A stretch of 64,000 bases of DNA from a virus. Shown in pieces: positions 32,362 to 41,805 of this stretch (the first letter of the stretch is position 1; every line of letters begins with the position of its first letter). The position numbers and the translations under genes were made by a program. The stretch lies in IMG/VR virus record IMGVR_UViG_3300031707_000006, positions 20,499-84,498 of that record; one strand, given 5' to 3'. Below the pieces are notes generated by a model, which saw only the letters and a program-made list of their open reading frames with translations, had not been told where the DNA came from and searched no databases.

Positions 32362-32979
32362 ATGAATAAGGACAATCCATCAATTTGTTATTTTATTCCT
32401 ACTCTTGGTAGAAAAACATTGACCAACACCCTCCGTTCTTTATATGGACAATTTGGACATAGTTTAGATAAAATAGAGGTGTTTTTTGATGGGTCTAATT
32501 TTACAGAAGTTGGGCCAGATTATTTTCAATCAGAGCAAGACTTATATGGGAGTGACCTAATATTTCATGTTTTAGATCATAATCTTGGTTGCTATGGGCA
32601 TGGGATTAGGAATACTTATCAAGGTACATTCCAAACAGACTATATTCATCATATGGATGATGATGATATGTATGCAAATAATGTGATCCCATCAATCCGT
32701 AGTGATCTAAGAACTTGGTATGGTAAGATGATTATTTATAAATTTAGAGCACATGGAGTGGGGATTGTAGGAGGTTCTGATGATTTTAGGCATGGTTTTG
32801 TAGGCACACCTGCTGGTTTAATTCCTAATAGGCCAGAAATATTTGGACATTGGGTAGAGGCATATGGGGGAGATGCTGATTTCTATTCTCAAACTAGAGA
32901 TAAGATTGGTAAAGGAAATGTAGTCTATAAAAACAGGATTATCGTTTTGACGAGGCCCCATGTGTACGGGTATACCTAA
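32362..32979 (+). CDS. glycosyltransferase family 2-like
   Basis: A 205-residue protein with CYFIPTLGRKTLTNTLRSLY at the N-terminus and MDDDDMYANN as the metal-binding site. No membrane segment. It starts at the base after the stop of the gene before and is the last of the sugar-island enzymes. Confidence 0.75.
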   Translation: MNKDNPSICYFIPTLGRKTLTNTLRSLYGQFGHSLDKIEVFFDGSNFTEVGPDYFQSEQDLYGSDLIFHVLDHNLGCYGHGIRNTYQGTFQTDYIHHMDDDDMYANNVIPSIRSDLRTWYGKMIIYKFRAHGVGIVGGSDDFRHGFVGTPAGLIPNRPEIFGHWVEAYGGDADFYSQTRDKIGKGNVVYKNRIIVLTRPHVYGYT

Positions 32980-33032
32980 AACCTTGCTGTAAACGAAATT
33001 CTAATTTATTCAAAAAATTGAAGGAGATTAAA

Positions 33033-33296
33033 ATGTTTCATACACACGATTTAAATTATATACAGATACAACCAGGAAATCAGTTACCTGGCACATTAAC
33101 AGTTGGGAGCACTTATTCTCCACATCAACATACTCATACATGTATACACAATCTTGCATACTGTTCAGTGTGTGATGCAGTATATTGTACAATCTGTGGG
33201 AAAGAGTGGGGTCAACCTTATCGTTGGTATCCTTGCACTTGGCAACCCTATACAGGTATTACTTATAATAATCTTCCAGGACTTACTTATACATAA
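33033..33296 (+). CDS. His/Cys-rich small protein next to terminase
   Basis: An 87-residue protein. Residues 1-40 are His-rich (HQHTHTCIHN) and residues 41-60 contain CSVCDAVYCTICGKEW, two CxxC knuckles. Probably zinc-binding. The start is ATG 33033 with AAGGAG 6 bases upstream. The stop lies directly before the terminase ATG. Confidence 0.6.
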   Translation: MFHTHDLNYIQIQPGNQLPGTLTVGSTYSPHQHTHTCIHNLAYCSVCDAVYCTICGKEWGQPYRWYPCTWQPYTGITYNNLPGLTYT

Positions 33297-36050
33297 ATGG
33301 CAATACGAGAGGTAATCACTCAAGGGGATATTCTACTATACGAAATTTTGAGGAATCCCTGTCTTTTTGGAGAGTTTGTTGAAAATATAGATAAACTCCC
33401 TTACGAAGAGGAATTTAGATTCCATGATTATCAGAATGAAATGATTATGGACTTCAGTACCTATGTAAGTTTTTGTACAGGAAGAAGTGTTGGAAAAACA
33501 GTTTCGATAAGTCATTTAATGTCTTGGGCATTAACTTTTAATATCTTTCCCTCTGAGTATCTTGTTTATACTGTACCGGGAAGAGCACATCTAGAGCCTG
33601 TATTTAATGCTTTGGTTAGGTTATTCAGAACCAACTCTTTTCTTAAACATTTTATTGCCTCAAACTCAGGTGTGAATAACTCAGACTTTACAATTCATTT
33701 ATTAAATCAGTCTGATTTATTTTGTAGAATTGCAGGACAAAGCGGTAGTGGTTTACCTGTAGTTGGTTTACACTCTCCATATGAATTCGTGGATGAATGT
33801 GTTGTGGGATCACAACTCGTAAGATGCAAAAACGGGAAAAACCCAATCTCTCATATAAAATCTGGAGATATCGTCATTTCATGGGATGGGGAAAATACTG
33901 TCGAAGATCGAGTTATTTCTACTCAAAAGGTCAAAAAAAATCAAAACGTATTAGAGATAGGATTTGATGGAGGATATATTAGAATTGGAGAACACCATAG
34001 AATATATACAGATGCCGGATATATAGAGGCACATTTACTAAACATTAAAGATAATATTTATCATTCTACAAATTCGATTAGACAACGTTGGACTAAAAAT
34101 GAAATAGATATTGTTAAAAAACGGATTAAAAATTCTGTACCTGTATATGAAATTGCTAAAGAATTGAATCGGACAGAATTAGGAGTTTTTAGAAAAATTA
34201 GTCATCTGGGATTATCAGTAAGAGAGATCTTTGATTCCATTCCTTTAACAGAGGAAGAATTTCAAGTGATTGCGGGATCATTTTTAGGGGATGGATCAGC
34301 ACAAATAGAACCATATAGAGCAAGATATACTACAAATCACAGTTTAAAACAAAAAGAATATGTCGATTGGCTTAGAATAAAGTTAAATAGACTTATAAGG
34401 GTTGAACCAAGGATCTCAAAAAATGGTGGATGGGGGACTTATAATTATTCTTTAAGTACCATAGGCCACCCAACAATCCTAACTCTTGCAAACGAATTGT
34501 ATATTAATGGAAAAAAGACAATTACTCGATATTATTTAGATAGATTAACTCCACTTGGTTTTGCTATTTGGTTTATGGACGATGGATCAGAAAGTGGAAT
34601 GTTATCTACACATTCATTCTCTGAATCTGAAAACGAAATTATAAAACAGTATCTATGGGAAAAATGGGGTATTGAATCGAAAATTTATAAAGACAAGAGA
34701 AAAAGTTTATATTTTATAGTAATTAGAATTAAGTCATTATCCATTCTTAGAAAAATTATTGAACCATATATTCCAGAATGTATGGGATATAAAATAGGAA
34801 AGGGAAAGTATAATAATACACTTCCAGAAATATCTATTATAAAGAATGGAGAAAATAAACAATCCCTAGAGAAAAAAGAAATTACTTATATTAAAAAGAT
34901 TAAATCAACGGCAAGATACTTATATAATATTGAGGTTGAAAATAATCATAATTACTTTATTAATGGAATCCTAACAAAAAATTCGGGCTACTATCCGTAT
35001 CCAACCTTCATTGAATTTAGACCTACCTTTAATAAATGGATGCCAGGATGCAAATTAATTGTATCTGGTGTCCCTACAGGTTTAAGAGAAAATAATGTTT
35101 TATATCACTGTGATCAAGAAGATTCATCTTTCTCAAAACATAGAATCAGTGCAGATGATAATCCAAGATTAACCAAAGAAGATAGAGAACAAGCAATCGT
35201 TGATTATGGTGGAGAAGATTCGGAAGATTTTGAGCATTTGTGGCGGGGCAGACATGGCCGTCCTGTATTTGCACTCTTTGATCGCAGTCTAATGGAAATA
35301 TCTAACTATCCTGTATCTAAATTAGAGATAGATGGAATTAAATTAGCGGATAATATTGCTCTTTATGTTGAGAGATTGTCCCTACTTCCAGGATTACCAC
35401 ATAAAGATTATTCCTGTTTTTTTGGAATAGATCTTGGTTATACGCAACCATCCGCTATTTATGTTCTTTATATAGATAATTATGGAAGAATTAAGTTTCA
35501 TGCCAAAATAAAATTAAGTAAAGTTTCTTATCCTATACAAGAAAGATTAATAGATTATTTAGATTCTAAATATAATCCATTATTCTTAGGAATGGACGAG
35601 GGTTCATCTGGTAAATCAGTAAAACAACATCTTATGGAAGATAAAGAATATTGGCATAAAGATTATGAAAAAAGATTAATACCGATTGATTTCTCATCTT
35701 GGGTTATATTAGGATATGATTCAGAAAAGAAAGAAATTAAAAGTAAAACTAAACCATATGCGACTACCATTCTACAAGAATGGGCAAATAGTCACAAAAT
35801 AATATTTACATCAACTGACCTTGAAACAGTTACAGAACTGGAGAGAATGACGTTTACAAAGAATCCATCTGGAGAAATCGTTTATCGTACCTTAACAGAA
35901 CGTGGGGGTAAACGAGGCGAAGATCACTTCACCGCTGCTTTACTTTGTGCAACAATGGCACATTATATTACTTATGATTCTCTTACTTCAGTTAAACATG
36001 TACAACTTTTTAAAGGTGGTTGGATAGGAAATATAGGGAGACAACTATGA
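33297..36050 (+). CDS. terminase large subunit interrupted by an intein
   Basis: A 917-residue frame; exteins make 522 residues. Walker A is TGRSVGKT (61-68) and Walker B ends FVDE (164-167), where the intein is inserted. The C-terminal nuclease has FGIDLGYT (D712), LGMDEGSSG (D767) and GEDHFTAA (D876). It cuts concatemers and pumps DNA into the prohead. Its ATGA overlap couples it to the portal gene, the normal neighbour. The packaging mode (cos or pac) is not shown by the sequence. Confidence 0.95.
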   Translation: MAIREVITQGDILLYEILRNPCLFGEFVENIDKLPYEEEFRFHDYQNEMIMDFSTYVSFCTGRSVGKTVSISHLMSWALTFNIFPSEYLVYTVPGRAHLEPVFNALVRLFRTNSFLKHFIASNSGVNNSDFTIHLLNQSDLFCRIAGQSGSGLPVVGLHSPYEFVDECVVGSQLVRCKNGKNPISHIKSGDIVISWDGENTVEDRVISTQKVKKNQNVLEIGFDGGYIRIGEHHRIYTDAGYIEAHLLNIKDNIYHSTNSIRQRWTKNEIDIVKKRIKNSVPVYEIAKELNRTELGVFRKISHLGLSVREIFDSIPLTEEEFQVIAGSFLGDGSAQIEPYRARYTTNHSLKQKEYVDWLRIKLNRLIRVEPRISKNGGWGTYNYSLSTIGHPTILTLANELYINGKKTITRYYLDRLTPLGFAIWFMDDGSESGMLSTHSFSESENEIIKQYLWEKWGIESKIYKDKRKSLYFIVIRIKSLSILRKIIEPYIPECMGYKIGKGKYNNTLPEISIIKNGENKQSLEKKEITYIKKIKSTARYLYNIEVENNHNYFINGILTKNSGYYPYPTFIEFRPTFNKWMPGCKLIVSGVPTGLRENNVLYHCDQEDSSFSKHRISADDNPRLTKEDREQAIVDYGGEDSEDFEHLWRGRHGRPVFALFDRSLMEISNYPVSKLEIDGIKLADNIALYVERLSLLPGLPHKDYSCFFGIDLGYTQPSAIYVLYIDNYGRIKFHAKIKLSKVSYPIQERLIDYLDSKYNPLFLGMDEGSSGKSVKQHLMEDKEYWHKDYEKRLIPIDFSSWVILGYDSEKKEIKSKTKPYATTILQEWANSHKIIFTSTDLETVTELERMTFTKNPSGEIVYRTLTERGGKRGEDHFTAALLCATMAHYITYDSLTSVKHVQLFKGGWIGNIGRQL
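33798..34982 (+). mobile_element. Intein with LAGLIDADG endonuclease and extra helix-turn-helix, in terminase
   Basis: A 395-residue intein (168-562). It begins with Cys (CVVGSQLVRCKNGKNPISHI), has GEHHRIYT in the block B position, endonuclease helices AGSFLGDG (326-333) and IWFMDDG (424-430), and ends NYFINGILTKN followed by Ser. Between splicing and endonuclease parts lies a Myb/SANT-like or winged HTH stretch (RWTKNEIDIVKKRIKNSVPV then AKELNRTELGVFRKI). The penultimate residue is Lys, not His. Confidence 0.93.
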
Positions 36051-37549
36051 TAGACGAAAAATATAAAAGTGGATTCGCAGGACTACTTGTAAATACAGGA
36101 GAAGCCCAGTTTATTACTGGAAGTCAGAATACAGTATATCCACAAGACATAGATAAGATGGATAGTATGGATATTAAGGAATATCGAGAGGTTGTGAAGA
36201 GTTGTAGATTCTTCTATAGGAAAGATCCTATCGCTGGAACCGTGATCGATAAGATGATTGATCTCGGAATCACAGATATCTATATTGAGAAAAATGGATT
36301 ATCCGAAAATGAATTCCGAATTTTCACTGGAATTAAACCAATATTGAAAAAACTTGCTGCCACTTGTGGTTTAGAATGGTTACTATCTGGTTTGGTTATT
36401 CCAGAAATTTCATATGGTGCAGCAACTAAGGATGTCTTAAAAGAAATGGGGGTTAAAAAATATGAAACTATGACCATTCCACAAGACTTCTGGTTAGTTC
36501 CTTCTGAAACAGTTAAAATTAATTCCGTGTTGTTAACTTCAACACCATCTTATTATATTGAAATTCCCGCAGAATTGATCCATTTTATCCAAACTGAGGG
36601 AACATACCCAGATAGTACAGAGGATAAACCAGCTTATGTAGCTTTAGCAGAAATGTTTCCCGAATTTGTGGCGGCAATTAAGGCAGGGAAACTTGAAATA
36701 CAGATTAAGAATCCATTAATTGTAAGACGTAGACCATTATCTGATTGCCCATATCCAACTCCGTATCTTTATAGATCATTAGAATCTATGAAAGAAAAAA
36801 GAAATCTAAAAAGAATGGACTATTCTCTTGTTTCTAGAGTGACTACTGCTATTGAACATGTTAAGGTCGGTGATAAGGATTTCCCTGCTGTAGAACAAGA
36901 CCAAGATCGTATTACTCATCTACAAAATCAACTCATCCATAGAAATTCTGGTAGAGTAGATATAGATAGGATCTTCCAGTTAGTTACTGATCACACTGTA
37001 TCAATCGAATGGGTTTTTCCAGATGTCCAGGCATTACTCGCGGATTCAAAATATATACCAGTGAATAATGATATCTTTTTTGGACTTGGCTTTCCTAAAA
37101 TTTTAACTACAGGAGAGACAGACCGCTCATCTGCCTCTGATCCAGAGTTTGCTACTATGTCACCAGTGAAAACTATGGAAGCAATGCAAGAAGATATTTT
37201 ACCTATTATTAAAGGAGTATTAAAAGAAGTATCTAATTATAATGGATTTAAGAGTGTACCTACTGCAAAATTTGATAATATTAACTTACATTCTTTTACT
37301 ACATTTGTAGAGGGCATGACTGCACTTTATAATACAGGTAACTTATCTAGAACAGATTATGCTGCTGCACTTGGTTATAATTGGCTTAACCAAATGGTAC
37401 AAAAATCAGATGAAAAGAAAGTTATGACAGAACTTGGTATAGAAGAATTCCCACAAGTGCCTTTCTCTCCACAACCAAATAACGATAAAAGTAAACAAAA
37501 TAGACCTCAAGAGAAAAAAGATATAACACAAAACGAAGAAAATAAGTGA
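36047..37549 (+). CDS. portal protein
   Basis: A 500-residue protein directly after the large terminase. FRIFTGIKPILKKLAATCGL and later the IHRNSGRVDI segment with an acidic, polar tail fit phage portal proteins, and the position is standard. The start ATG at 36047 overlaps the terminase stop by 4 bases and has GGGAG 6 bases before it; the longer frame from a TTG at 36020 is ignored. It forms the dodecameric ring for DNA passage. Confidence 0.75.
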   Translation: MIDEKYKSGFAGLLVNTGEAQFITGSQNTVYPQDIDKMDSMDIKEYREVVKSCRFFYRKDPIAGTVIDKMIDLGITDIYIEKNGLSENEFRIFTGIKPILKKLAATCGLEWLLSGLVIPEISYGAATKDVLKEMGVKKYETMTIPQDFWLVPSETVKINSVLLTSTPSYYIEIPAELIHFIQTEGTYPDSTEDKPAYVALAEMFPEFVAAIKAGKLEIQIKNPLIVRRRPLSDCPYPTPYLYRSLESMKEKRNLKRMDYSLVSRVTTAIEHVKVGDKDFPAVEQDQDRITHLQNQLIHRNSGRVDIDRIFQLVTDHTVSIEWVFPDVQALLADSKYIPVNNDIFFGLGFPKILTTGETDRSSASDPEFATMSPVKTMEAMQEDILPIIKGVLKEVSNYNGFKSVPTAKFDNINLHSFTTFVEGMTALYNTGNLSRTDYAAALGYNWLNQMVQKSDEKKVMTELGIEEFPQVPFSPQPNNDKSKQNRPQEKKDITQNEENK

Positions 37550-37606
37550 TTAATCTTGCAATATCTCTTGTAATAGACCAATTATCCACAAGTTTTTAGT
37601 GTGATG

Positions 37607-37615
37607 TGGTATACT
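37607..37615 (+). promoter_or_regulatory. extended -10 promoter upstream of head genes
   Basis: TGGTATACT fits an extended -10 box (TGnTATAAT type). No good -35 box is found 16-18 bases upstream. The sequence ATGTGGTATACTAATAATA is similar to the one at 62523. The transcript would start near 37622 and read the scaffold and capsid genes. Confidence 0.6.
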
Positions 37616-37663
37616 AATAATAGAAACTGAGATCCCCAGGAAGATCTTACAGAGAAAAACTTT

Positions 37664-38653
37664 ATGGAAGATAAACTAATTTATTTAACTTCGGATTTTG
37701 AGTTAGTTGAGGCGACTGCCGAGACTGAAGCTTCTGCATCTGCTATTTCTCTAAATCCATATGTATCTTGGGCTAAATTTGTCTTTACAGATGATTTACC
37801 CAATGCTAACAATCAACGCATTCCAAAAGAAGAGTTTCCAAGCATAATTAAAACTGGTGTACATATGCCGATTAAAATGGCTATCGGGAAGATTAACGAA
37901 GATCATTCTTTAGCTATTCCATTAGGCACAATCGCACAACTAAAAGTAGAAGGAAATAAAGTCCTTGGTCTTGCTGCACTTTGGATGAAAGAAAGACCAG
38001 AAGATGTTGAAATGCTTAAAAATAAAGAATCCAAACCACAATTATCGTGGGAGGTTCTTTATTCAGGCGCTGAGAAAGATGACGCTGGTATTGAAACATT
38101 ATCTGGAGTGGTAGTAAGAGCATCTACGATAGTTGGCTTGCCTGCTTATAGAGGCAGAACACCCTTTTTAGCCTTTGCTTCGGAAGATGCGGAGGAAAAT
38201 AAAGTGACAATGGAAGAGTTATTGGCTAAAATAGCCGATCTTGAAAATACAATTAAACAACTACAGGCATCTATCGTTGAGAAAGACTCAGCACTTGCGG
38301 AAAAAGAAACTGCTTTATCTTCACAGATTGATGAACTAACTCAGTTAAAATCATATAAAGAAGAAAAAGAAAAGAAAGAGCAAGAAGAAGTAAAGATGGT
38401 TGCAATTAGAACCAAATTTGCGGATGCTGGTATTGAAAAAGACGAAACATACTTTACAGAAAGACGTGAAAATTTCTTAAAACTAGAAGATTCAGAAATT
38501 GAATTTATGGTTCAGGAATTGGTTGCTTTTAAACCAGCAATAGCTGGAGAAAGTTCTGCTAAAGTACCTAATCTAACATCTGTTGCTCAGATTCCAAGTG
38601 ATCCTAGAGAACTTGGTAAACTATTAAGAGAACAAGTTAGTATCAAATCATAA
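37664..38653 (+). CDS. scaffolding / prohead protease-like protein
   Basis: A 329-residue protein. Residues 30-160 look like a compact domain (PNANNQRIPKEEFPSIIKTG ... LGTIAQLKVEGNKVLGLAAL), and residues 185-245 are a coiled coil rich in Glu and Lys, as in scaffolds. The size and order between portal and capsid suggest a protease-scaffold fusion, but no catalytic Ser/His pair can be assigned with certainty. Confidence 0.6.
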   Translation: MEDKLIYLTSDFELVEATAETEASASAISLNPYVSWAKFVFTDDLPNANNQRIPKEEFPSIIKTGVHMPIKMAIGKINEDHSLAIPLGTIAQLKVEGNKVLGLAALWMKERPEDVEMLKNKESKPQLSWEVLYSGAEKDDAGIETLSGVVVRASTIVGLPAYRGRTPFLAFASEDAEENKVTMEELLAKIADLENTIKQLQASIVEKDSALAEKETALSSQIDELTQLKSYKEEKEKKEQEEVKMVAIRTKFADAGIEKDETYFTERRENFLKLEDSEIEFMVQELVAFKPAIAGESSAKVPNLTSVAQIPSDPRELGKLLREQVSIKS

Positions 38654-38667
38654 CGGAGATAAGAAAC

Positions 38668-39246
38668 ATGGAAATAAATGTTTATGGGGACACAATTCTA
38701 CCCGCTGTAGCGGCAGAAACGTTATACGAAGGTAGAATGGCTCGCCTATGCACACATTCCACTGATTATGATTTTGGAAGTTTACTAGATCTCCCTGGGG
38801 CCGAACTACCTGACAATGCTGCGGAAGCACTTACTGCCAGATATGTTATTGCCTGGGCGGAAGATAATCGTAGCCTTCCAATTTATACTCCACAACCTCA
38901 CTATGATTGGGCATTACGTGAAGGTTGGGATCAGACTGAGAATGTACCCTTCGATGCAACTGTATGGTTAGACCATCCAGCTAATATGTACACACCTCCA
39001 AGCATTGCTTCTGGTACTGGTGTTAGACTATTAGGCGAAGGTATCTATACAATTCCATCTGGCGTTTATATGTATAACGTTTTGATGGAAACCCCCGGTA
39101 CACAACTGACTGTTGCCAGTACAGATGTGAACGGTGCAGGTAACGCCGGTAAACTAAAATATTTAGATGGAACTACAGGAATTGTAGCTGAAGTTTATAA
39201 ATATAATAGTACTAACGGTGATTTAACCTTTAAGATCTTACACTAA
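38668..39246 (+). CDS. head decoration-like protein
   Basis: A 192-residue, beta-rich protein without coiled coil, encoded just before the capsid gene. Such small proteins between scaffold and capsid are often decoration or head-stabilising proteins. GGAG precedes the ATG by 10 bases. No motif proves the role. Confidence 0.55.
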   Translation: MEINVYGDTILPAVAAETLYEGRMARLCTHSTDYDFGSLLDLPGAELPDNAAEALTARYVIAWAEDNRSLPIYTPQPHYDWALREGWDQTENVPFDATVWLDHPANMYTPPSIASGTGVRLLGEGIYTIPSGVYMYNVLMETPGTQLTVASTDVNGAGNAGKLKYLDGTTGIVAEVYKYNSTNGDLTFKILH

Positions 39247-39259
39247 AATGGAGGCTAAT

Positions 39260-40180
39260 ATGGTAGATCAAAAACAACTTTACGAAGCTGCTGCCTCCTT
39301 GATGAAAGATAAGGCAAAAAGAGAAGCATTTGCTGCAATGTTGGTAGAATTTGTACAGCCCAATCACATTGTACCAGATTTTGTCAGTATGCTTCTAGAT
39401 ACGAGAGCATTACAACCCGGTGACTCTCTAGTCAAGAAATTACGCACAGGCATTACCGTTAGAACGCTAGTCCCTGGCACTATTCCACTAGCTAGTGAAG
39501 TAGTCGTGCGCGATAGAATGAACTATGTGCTTGATCAAGCAGTAGTTAAAATTAGAGCCTCACAGTGGGATCTAGATAATGGTGATATTGGTACAGTAGC
39601 CAGCCTCAGAGCTGAGATGATGGCTAAACTAAGAGACTATTATCAGAACAAAGTTTTTTCTGCACTAGGTTCTGTATGGAGTGCAGTTAATACTCCTCTC
39701 AACTATATTAGTGTTGGCGGGCCTATTACTGCTACCGTACTAAAAGCCGGTATTGACTACATCACAAGAATTTGTGGTGGAGTTAAAGCAGTGGTTGGTG
39801 TCAAAGCGGTAATGAACCCTATTACTGAATTTGGTGCTTTCTGGACTGATCCTAGTTCTGGTGCAACTGGTGTTAGTGATCCCGCCCTCGAAGAGATTAG
39901 AACTTCAGGGAAATTAGGTGTATTCTACGGTGCTCCTTTGGTTGGTCTTGAGCAAGTATGGGATAACCCAACGGATTATAATACTCTATTACCAGAAACT
40001 AAGATTGTGATCATTGGTAAGAATGTCGGTGACTTTATTACCTTTGGGCCAGAGAAATCTCAGGAATATACAGATATGAGATTAGTTCCCCCAGATTGGT
40101 TCTTAGCTATTTATCAACAATTCGGTTTATTAATTTGGCGTGCCGAAGGCATTTATGTGATCGATAACGTTACTAGTTAA
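39260..40180 (+). CDS. major capsid protein, HK97-fold type
   Basis: A 306-residue protein that by position, size and composition is the capsid shell protein. It contains LRTGITVRTLVPGTIPLASE in the N-terminal arm/E-loop region, and a long alpha helix LRAEMMAKLRDYYQNK, features of HK97-like proteins. The ATG at 39260 has GGAGG 5 bases upstream and is chosen over that at 39248. A terminator hairpin follows. Confidence 0.7.
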   Translation: MVDQKQLYEAAASLMKDKAKREAFAAMLVEFVQPNHIVPDFVSMLLDTRALQPGDSLVKKLRTGITVRTLVPGTIPLASEVVVRDRMNYVLDQAVVKIRASQWDLDNGDIGTVASLRAEMMAKLRDYYQNKVFSALGSVWSAVNTPLNYISVGGPITATVLKAGIDYITRICGGVKAVVGVKAVMNPITEFGAFWTDPSSGATGVSDPALEEIRTSGKLGVFYGAPLVGLEQVWDNPTDYNTLLPETKIVIIGKNVGDFITFGPEKSQEYTDMRLVPPDWFLAIYQQFGLLIWRAEGIYVIDNVTS

Positions 40181-40190
40181 CATATAAATA

Positions 40191-40221
40191 AAGGGGTTAT
40201 ATGATAATACTATAACCCCTT
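40191..40221 (+). terminator. terminator-like hairpin after the capsid gene
   Basis: AAGGGGTTATA (40191-40201) pairs perfectly with TATAACCCCTT (40211-40221), 9-base loop, followed by ATTTACATTT. The tail is T-rich but interrupted, so termination may be partial, which would lower expression of downstream genes relative to capsid. Confidence 0.7.
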
Positions 40222-40242
40222 ATTTACATTTAGGAGAATAAT

Positions 40243-40533
40243 ATGGCTTTAGCACAATACTTATCATTTCTTCCCTACGTAGTTGTATCTAAGCCTTGGA
40301 CTACGGCTCAAGCTGCTATAGACGACTTTAATACTCAATGGAAAATCGAATTCCCTGTTGGTATGGCCTTCTACATTACTGGTTGGGAGGGGCCAAGTGA
40401 CCCAGATGACTATGGGTATTTAGCCATAGAGGATGGGGTTGCCACCTTTGGTGCAGATTTTATCACCTCACCTCCAGTTGGTACTGTGGTATTCATAGTA
40501 GATTTTGATGCTTATGCAGATCGTTGGGAGTAA
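40243..40533 (+). CDS. hypothetical virion-associated protein (96 aa)
   Basis: A 96-residue acidic protein, aromatic-rich, with no family I recognise. RBS AGGAG precedes it. Lies right after the terminator behind the capsid gene; a minor structural role is likely but unproven. Confidence 0.55.
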   Translation: MALAQYLSFLPYVVVSKPWTTAQAAIDDFNTQWKIEFPVGMAFYITGWEGPSDPDDYGYLAIEDGVATFGADFITSPPVGTVVFIVDFDAYADRWE

Positions 40534-40592
40534 ATTTTTATTTTATATAATAAGTTAAATTAGGTTAGGATAATAAAAGGAATGGAGAAAAA

Positions 40593-41120
40593 ATGAGTGA
40601 ATTTAATAAAGAACTTTATGCTGCTGTACAATTAGAGAAACCTTATAAGTCCTATATTAAAACAATATTAGGTCAGATATACATTACGATTTTAAACCCC
40701 TTCAATGAGGAGGAGATTACGGGGTTAATCTTAAAGGGGAATCAAAGAAGAGAAAAAGATAAAGAAGCTTGTATTATAGATGTTTGGTCTGAAGTACAGG
40801 ATCGTTTCTTTAAAAAAATGAATAAAAGGCACTTTGAGAATAGAAGATTAATTCCTTATCAAAGAACAGAAACAGAGCAAATCGTAGAGAGAACCTTTGC
40901 TGACTATTCCGATATCGAACTTTTAGCAATATTCAAACAACCTTTTGCTCAATTTCAAAAGACAATTAATCAAATTGAATTGCCTGCGGTATTAGCAGCA
41001 ATGATTGAACTAGCAGAGAATGAAGGTAAGATCTCTAAACGCATATTTACAGTATTAGAGAGTAAATTATCTGAACTGCAAAAAGCAACTTACACGACTC
41101 CTGATCTGGAACAAGATTAG
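40593..41120 (+). CDS. hypothetical protein (175 aa)
   Basis: A 175-residue, helical protein with basic middle (RFFKKMNKRHFENRR) and acidic C-terminus. No family recognised. Located between head and accessory structural genes. Confidence 0.5.
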   Translation: MSEFNKELYAAVQLEKPYKSYIKTILGQIYITILNPFNEEEITGLILKGNQRREKDKEACIIDVWSEVQDRFFKKMNKRHFENRRLIPYQRTETEQIVERTFADYSDIELLAIFKQPFAQFQKTINQIELPAVLAAMIELAENEGKISKRIFTVLESKLSELQKATYTTPDLEQD

Positions 41121-41129
41121 GAGTTAACT

Positions 41130-41273
41130 ATGAAAAAACTCTTGTGGAATTTATCTGTAAGATTTAATGACTGGTTTAGAGTTTTTTATAGAAAAATTAA
41201 ACCAGCAAAAAAGAATCATACATTATCCATTGATAATCTAGAGATAGATATTAATATGATACTTGGGAGATAA
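41130..41273 (+). CDS. small basic protein (47 aa)
   Basis: A short gene with AGGAG 6 bases upstream encodes MKKLLWNLSVRFNDWFRVFY and 27 more residues. Basic and aromatic; unknown function. Fits between genes that otherwise leave 150 bases empty. Confidence 0.55.
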   Translation: MKKLLWNLSVRFNDWFRVFYRKIKPAKKNHTLSIDNLEIDINMILGR

Positions 41274-41276
41274 TTT

Positions 41277-41645
41277 ATGGCAAAATTAGTCCATAATGAT
41301 GTTTTAGATGGTGCTCTTAATATTATTAAAGCTAACTGTAATATCATGACGGTTTGTAATGCACAACCTACTACTAGAGATGAAGCAATCACTACTTATA
41401 AGTTAGCGGATGTCGCAATGGCGACTGGTGATTTTACTCTTAGTGTTGGCGATACAAATGGTAGAAAAATGGCAGTAGCACAAAAAGCTGCTGTAGCAGT
41501 TGATTCAGGTGGAACAGCAAATCATGTTGCGCTTTGTGATGCTACTAGATTATTGGCAGTAACTACTTGTACTTCACAGGTATTAACAGCAGGAAATACT
41601 GTTACATTCCCAACTTGGGATCATGAAATTGCCGATCCCGTGTGA
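41277..41645 (+). CDS. phage structural protein (122 aa)
   Basis: A 122-residue protein, beta-rich and alanine/threonine-rich, with NHVALCDATRLLAVTTCTSQ resembling a family found in many phages beside head-tail genes. The stop falls within the sequence GCCGATCCCGTGTGA, which is found again 160 bases downstream as GCCGATCCCACGTAA after the endonuclease remnant. Confidence 0.6.
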   Translation: MAKLVHNDVLDGALNIIKANCNIMTVCNAQPTTRDEAITTYKLADVAMATGDFTLSVGDTNGRKMAVAQKAAVAVDSGGTANHVALCDATRLLAVTTCTSQVLTAGNTVTFPTWDHEIADPV

Positions 41646-41651
41646 AATTCA

Positions 41652-41756
41652 ATGGAATATAAATCCTTAAATATTTCTGGTATATATCAAATAAGAAACA
41701 CTAAAAATAATCATATCTATATTGGAAGTGCCAAGAATATACGTATTCGTTCGTGA
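41652..41756 (+). pseudogene. truncated GIY-YIG homing endonuclease
   Basis: A 34-codon frame with SGIYQIRNTKNNHIYIGSAK, the first half of a GIY-YIG domain, then an in-frame stop. The remaining domain is absent. Only the GIY and YIG strands survive. It lies just after the gene at 41277-41645 and before a duplicated 3' end of that gene. Confidence 0.75.
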
Positions 41757-41805
41757 TTCAATGAAAATAGCACGTTCTATACGATTTTGGTCTACCAAAA
41801 TGGTA

